From: Nonomuraea dietziae | GTDB lineage: Bacteria; Actinomycetota; Actinomycetes; Streptosporangiales; Streptosporangiaceae | Assembly (NCBI RefSeq): GCF_014195505.1 | Contig: NZ_JACIBV010000001.1 | Location: forward strand, 124,001 to 188,000 | Reading direction: 5' to 3' | DNA length: 64,000 nt | Shown here: positions 60,429 through 64,000 of the stretch, in pieces | Layout: each line of letters opens with the position of its first letter | Position numbering within the stretch: position 1 is the stretch's first letter | Translations under genes and position numbers: made by a program | Notes under the pieces: generated by a model | Seen by the model: only the letters and a program-made list of their open reading frames with translations | What the model was told of the DNA's origin: nothing | Database searches by the model: none

Positions 60429-61085
60429 ATGCGGGTCCTGCTGGTTGAGGATGAGCAGCCCCTGGCCAAGTACATCGCGGCTGGGCTGCGCAAGCACGGC
60501 TTCGCCGTCGACCTCGCCTTCGACGGGCGGGCGGCCCTGGACAAGTGCGAGGTCACACCGTACGACGTCGTCGTGCTCGACCGGGACCTGCCCGTGGTGC
60601 ACGGCGACGCCGTGTGCCGGCACCTGGCCGAGCAGGGCAGGGCGCGCATCCTCATGCTGACCGCCTCCTGCGAGGTCGCCGACCGCGTCGACGGGCTCAC
60701 CCTGGGCGCCGACGACTATCTCGGCAAGCCGTTCGCCTTCTCCGAGCTGATCGCCCGCATCGGCGCGCTGATCCGGCGCAGCGCCCCCGCCCGCCCGCCG
60801 GTGCTGCGCGCCTCCGACGTCGTCCTCGACCCCGCGCGCCGCACCGCCGAGCGCGCCGGCCGGCTGCTGGCCCTGACCCCGAAGGAGTTCGGCGTGCTCG
60901 AACAGCTGCTGACCGCCGGCGGCGACGTCGTCAGCGCCGAGAGACTGCTGGACAAGGTGTGGGACGAGCATGCCGACCCGTTCACCAACGCGGTCAGGAT
61001 CACCGTCGGCACGCTGCGCCGCAAACTCGGCGAGCCGCCGCTCATCGAGACCCTGACCTCCGCCGGATACCGGATCCGGGCATGA
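60429..61085 (+). CDS. OmpR-family response regulator
   Basis: 218 residues. The receiver domain has acidic residues in VEDEQ, phospho-acceptor Asp51 in VVVLDRDLP and Lys in LGKPF. The C-terminal winged helix is LTPKEFGVLEQLLTAGGDVV to RRKLGEPPLIETLTSAGYRI. It should activate or repress genes when phosphorylated by the kinase encoded next, with which it overlaps by four bases. The divergent exported protease-like gene 112 bases away is a candidate target. Confidence 0.95.
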   Translation: MRVLLVEDEQPLAKYIAAGLRKHGFAVDLAFDGRAALDKCEVTPYDVVVLDRDLPVVHGDAVCRHLAEQGRARILMLTASCEVADRVDGLTLGADDYLGKPFAFSELIARIGALIRRSAPARPPVLRASDVVLDPARRTAERAGRLLALTPKEFGVLEQLLTAGGDVVSAERLLDKVWDEHADPFTNAVRITVGTLRRKLGEPPLIETLTSAGYRIRA

Positions 61086-62230
61086 CCGCACGCGGCCGGC
61101 TCGCCGCTCTCTACACCGCTCTGGTGCTGGCCGCCGGAATCATCCTGACCTGTCTGACCTATTTCCTGATGCGGCGCAACCTGGGGCGCAGGTTGTCGCT
61201 CAACCTCATCGGCACCTCCACCGTCCCCGACCAGGCCTCGACGGCGGAGCGGCAGCTCTGGCAGCTCGCCGGGCAGTTGGAGGCGGCCGCCTACTCGGAG
61301 TTCCTGACCCAGGCGCTGATCTCGCTCGCGGTGGTGACAGGACTGGCCGCCGCGCTCGGATGGCTGGTCGCCGGGCGGGTGCTGCGGCCGATCCGCGCCA
61401 TCTCGGCCACCGCGCAGCGCCTGTCGGCCGAGAACCTGTCCGAGCGGGTGCCGGTCACCAGCCCCGCCGACGAGCTCGCCACCCTGGCCCACACCATCAA
61501 CGGCATGCTCGACCGCATCCAGACGGGCCTGGCCGACCGAGACCGGGCGCTGGAAAGCCAGCGGATGTTCACAGCCAACGCCGCCCACGAGCTCCGCACA
61601 CCGCTGACCACCATGCGCACCGCCATCGACGTCACCCTCGACGATCAGCCTGGCACGCCGGAACTGCTCGCCATGACCGGCGACATCAGCGCCGCCGTGG
61701 ACCAGAGCAAGCGCATCCTCGACGGGCTGCTGACGCTGGCCCGCAGCCAGGCAGGCCCGATCAGGCAGCACGACGTGGACCTCGCCGACCTCGTGAGCGG
61801 CATCCTCGCCGGTGCCGCCGGCGAGACGACGGCCCGCGACCTCGCCGTGCGGCGCGATCTATGGCCCGCCCGGATCACGGGTGAGCTCGTCCTGCTTGAA
61901 CGCATGGTCGGCAACCTGATCGACAACGCGGTCCGCTACAACCACGCCGGAGGCTGTATCGAGGTGACCACCGGCGTCACGGGCGGTCTGCCGTTCGCCT
62001 GCATCGCCAACACCGGACCGCCCATCACGCCCAGCACGGCGGAAGCCCTGCTGGAGCCGTTCGTGCGCGGCGAGGGCGTCCGCACGGGCCTCGGTCTCGG
62101 CCTGTCCATCGTGCGCGGCATCGTCGCCGCGCATCACGGGACGATCTCCATCGTCGCCCGTCCGACCGGCGGCCTGGCCGTCACCCTCCGCTTCCCGGCC
62201 TGCGATAAGATCAACTCCATGAAGCGATGA
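61082..62230 (+). CDS. sensor histidine kinase
   Basis: 382 residues. Membrane helices lie at about 8-29 and 78-98, enclosing a short extracytoplasmic sensor of about 45 residues. A HAMP domain (GRVLRPIRAISATAQRLSAE) leads to the HisKA box FTANAAHELRTPL with phospho-His169. The ATPase domain has NLIDNAVRYN and GLGLGLSIVRGIVAAHHG. It is co-translated with the OmpR-type regulator. The signal is unknown. Confidence 0.95.
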   Translation: MTARGRLAALYTALVLAAGIILTCLTYFLMRRNLGRRLSLNLIGTSTVPDQASTAERQLWQLAGQLEAAAYSEFLTQALISLAVVTGLAAALGWLVAGRVLRPIRAISATAQRLSAENLSERVPVTSPADELATLAHTINGMLDRIQTGLADRDRALESQRMFTANAAHELRTPLTTMRTAIDVTLDDQPGTPELLAMTGDISAAVDQSKRILDGLLTLARSQAGPIRQHDVDLADLVSGILAGAAGETTARDLAVRRDLWPARITGELVLLERMVGNLIDNAVRYNHAGGCIEVTTGVTGGLPFACIANTGPPITPSTAEALLEPFVRGEGVRTGLGLGLSIVRGIVAAHHGTISIVARPTGGLAVTLRFPACDKINSMKR

Positions 62231-62327
62231 CACATGCACCGATCCTCCAGACGCCGTTCGAGCCTTCGCTCCGGCGTCCGCTCAGTGCACCACAGCGCCC
62301 GTCCACTTCAGATGATCGGATCTCTCA

Positions 62328-62998
62328 TGTTTCTCGACCGATCGGCTGGCGGCCCTGCCCGGCGTGCGGGCCGTCACTCTCGGCGGCTCACGCGCCCAGG
62401 GCACGCACACTCCTGACAGCGACTGGGCCTGGCCGCCTACTACCGGGGCGGCTTCGACCCGGTCGACCTGCGCGCCCTCGGCTGGGAGGGCGAGGTCTCC
62501 GACATCGGCGGTTGGGGCGGAGGCGTCTTCAACGGGGGAGCGTGGTTCACGATCGACGACCGGCATGTCGACGTCCACTACCGCGACCTCGACGTCATCG
62601 ACCACGAACTCGCCGAGGCCCAGGAGGGCCGCTTCCGCTGGGAGCCGCTGATGTTCCATCTGGCGGGCATCCCCAGCTACCTGGTGGTCGCCGAGCTTGC
62701 CGTCAATCAGGTGCTCCGCGGCGATCTGCCGCGTCCTGAGTACCGCAGGCGTTGCGTGAGGCGGCCCCGGCGGTGTGGCGCGGCCGGGCGGCCGCGACGC
62801 TGCACTACGCCAAGGGCGCTTATGTACGGCGCGGCCAAGCCGCCGAGGTCGCGGGCGCGCTGGCCACCGCCGCCATGAACATGGCGCATGCGGTGCCGGC
62901 GGCACGCGGGGGGTGGGTCACCAACGAAAAGCGGCTCTTGCAGCGGGCGGGGCTCCGTGGCATAGACGAGATCCTGACCGGACTGCGACCAGAGCCTG
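62328..62998 (+). pseudogene. frameshifted nucleotidyltransferase-like gene
   Basis: One protein-like sequence is spread over three frames. Frame 1 (62328 to about 62425) has STDRLAALPGVRAVTLGGSR and AQGTHTPDSDW, a nucleotidyltransferase GSRAxG...DSDWD motif that lacks the last Asp. Frame 2 (about 62429-62745) continues YYRGGFDPVDLRALGWEGEV, GGGVFNGGAW, DVHYRDLDVID and AGIPSYLVVAELAVNQVL. Frame 3 (about 62745-62998) ends REAAPAVWRGRAAATLHYAK, GGWVTNEKRLLQRAGLRGID. A start codon in the first frame is also missing. Small deletions near 62426 and 62745 would explain the breaks. It probably no longer makes a working product. Confidence 0.75.
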
Positions 62999-63040
62999 CG
63001 AAGGCAGCGGCCAGCGCGGCGACAGCCCACCGCCCGCCTT

Positions 63041-63859
63041 TCAGCTCGTGGCAGTCATGGCGAGCTTGTCCCACTCGCGGTCGGGCAGGGTCCGGTTGAG
63101 CTCCAGCAGCTTGTCGGCCATGTAGCCGACGGCGTAGCGAGCCTCCGGCTTGCCTGCCTCGACGGCCTCGCGGATGACCGCGGCCACGACGTCGGGATCC
63201 GAAGCCGGACTGTCCGCGCCGAGTTGCGTCTCGCTCTTGCGCGCCATCGCCTCGGCCATCGCGCCGTAGGCGGTGCCGCCGGAGATCTCCCGCAGGTCCT
63301 GCGCGGTGCGGTCCTCGAACTCGGTCCTGATGATGCCGGGCTGGATGATCACCACGTCGATGCCGAACGGCTGGACTTCCATGCGCAGCGTGTCGGAGTA
63401 GGCCTCCAGCGCGTGCTTGGTCGCGTAGTACCAGCAGCCGAGCGGCAGCGCGATCTCGCCGCCGATGGACGAAACGTTGACGATCGTGCCCGACCCCTTC
63501 TCGCGCATGTACGGCAGGGCCAGCTGGACCAGCCTGGCCGGGGCGAAGACGTTGACCTCGAACTGGTCGCGGGCCATGTTGAGGGGGACGTCTTCGGCGG
63601 CACCGTGCAGCACGGTGCCCGCGTTGTTGATCAGGACGTCGATCCGGCCCTGCTCGGCCACGATGGTGTCGATGACGCGCTCCAGATCCGCTGGTTGGCG
63701 CATGTCGAGTGGGAGGACCCGCCCGCCGGCCGCGCGGATCGGCGCCATGTGTCCGGTACGGCGGGCCGCGCCGTACACGATGTGACCGGCGCGCAGCAGC
63801 TCCAGAGCGGTGGCCTTGCCGATCCCGGACGACGCCCCGGTGACGAGGACTACCTTCAT
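63041..63859 (-). CDS. short-chain dehydrogenase/reductase
   Basis: 272 residues from ATG at 63859 with GGAGG seven bases upstream. Cofactor motif VVLVTGASSGIGKATALELL, structural NNAG (DVLINNAGTVLHG), catalytic Ser in VNVSSIGGEI, and YYATK providing Tyr and Lys. Basic residues after the first strand (GAARRTG) favour NADPH. The substrate is not predictable. The partial gene at the right edge ends 43 bases upstream on the same strand. Confidence 0.93.
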   Translation of the reverse strand: MKVVLVTGASSGIGKATALELLRAGHIVYGAARRTGHMAPIRAAGGRVLPLDMRQPADLERVIDTIVAEQGRIDVLINNAGTVLHGAAEDVPLNMARDQFEVNVFAPARLVQLALPYMREKGSGTIVNVSSIGGEIALPLGCWYYATKHALEAYSDTLRMEVQPFGIDVVIIQPGIIRTEFEDRTAQDLREISGGTAYGAMAEAMARKSETQLGADSPASDPDVVAAVIREAVEAGKPEARYAVGYMADKLLELNRTLPDREWDKLAMTATS

Positions 63860-63902
63860 GATCGAACCTCCATATCGGTGCCCGCCGAGTGCGGGAGAAT
63901 CT

Positions 63903-64000
63903 CTAGCTCGCTTCGTTGAACGCGGATCTGGCACCCGTGAGCAGGTTGAGGAGGATCGCCTTGCCCGCGGCGAGATCGGCGCCTTCGGCAGGGGGCACGG
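63903..64000 (-). CDS. C-terminal end of an unidentified protein, cut by the window edge
   Basis: The minus strand reads VPPAEGADLAAGKAILLNLL followed by TGARSAFNEAS and TAG. Only about 32 codons are visible and no family can be named. It lies upstream of the SDR gene in the same direction and may be co-transcribed with it. Confidence 0.45.
   Translation of the reverse strand, partial: VPPAEGADLAAGKAILLNLLTGARSAFNEAS

Overview
The DNA is very GC-rich, with GTG starts, GGAGG-type ribosome sites, many 4-base ATGA/GTGA overlaps and a mycothiol-dependent formaldehyde dehydrogenase. This points to an actinomycete, probably of the Streptosporangiales or a related order; the species cannot be named from sequence alone. 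No rRNA, tRNA, CRISPR array, insertion sequence or phage gene was recognised.

Layout. 1-10.8 kb is accessory chromosome: an ECF-type sigma factor (cut by the left edge) with a small partner, an MFS exporter, a possibly frameshifted membrane protein, a serine hydrolase/MerR pair with a dyad operator, a GH35 beta-galactosidase behind a perfect 40-bp palindrome, a methyltransferase, and a TetR/membrane-protein pair. 11.0-16.6 kb is a single 1830-residue fused biotin-dependent acyl-CoA carboxylase. 16.9-23 kb holds a leaderless 55-codon ORF coupled to a TrmB/LuxR-type regulator, a secreted subtilase, a secreted RTX-like protein and a small membrane protein. 23-29 kb has a ferredoxin-reductase fusion plus cytochrome P450, an NmrA-like protein with a divergent WYL regulator, and a second serine hydrolase.

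29.3-55.6 kb is the core of the window: an apparently complete choline/glycine betaine catabolic island. BetA and BetB convert choline to glycine betaine, and a ProV-ProW-ProX importer supplies it. A GbcA-type Rieske oxygenase, probably fed by a Rieske ferredoxin and FAD reductase, removes one methyl group as formaldehyde. Dimethylglycine oxidase and heterotetrameric sarcosine oxidase (SoxBDAG) take the product to glycine, putting the methyl carbons on tetrahydrofolate. GlyA joins glycine with a one-carbon unit to make serine, and SdaA deaminates serine to pyruvate. Formaldehyde is handled by mycothiol-dependent MscR, an MBL hydrolase and a molybdopterin formate-dehydrogenase-like enzyme; PurU regenerates free THF. 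An IclR regulator sits in the middle. Four promoters of the island share one precise architecture: a TTGAC(A/G) -35 element, then tandem imperfect palindromes (TTGCG-N5-CGCAA) starting exactly 31 and 50 bases downstream. A fifth tandem pair with the same 19-base spacing lies between the IclR gene and betA.

55.7-64 kb returns to mixed content: a Cys-containing HTH regulator divergent from a DUF2231/small membrane protein/FolE operon, a SnoaL-like protein, a TPR/aspartyl-protease lipoprotein-like secreted protein next to a two-component system, a multiply frameshifted nucleotidyltransferase pseudogene, and an SDR followed by the end of another gene at the right edge.
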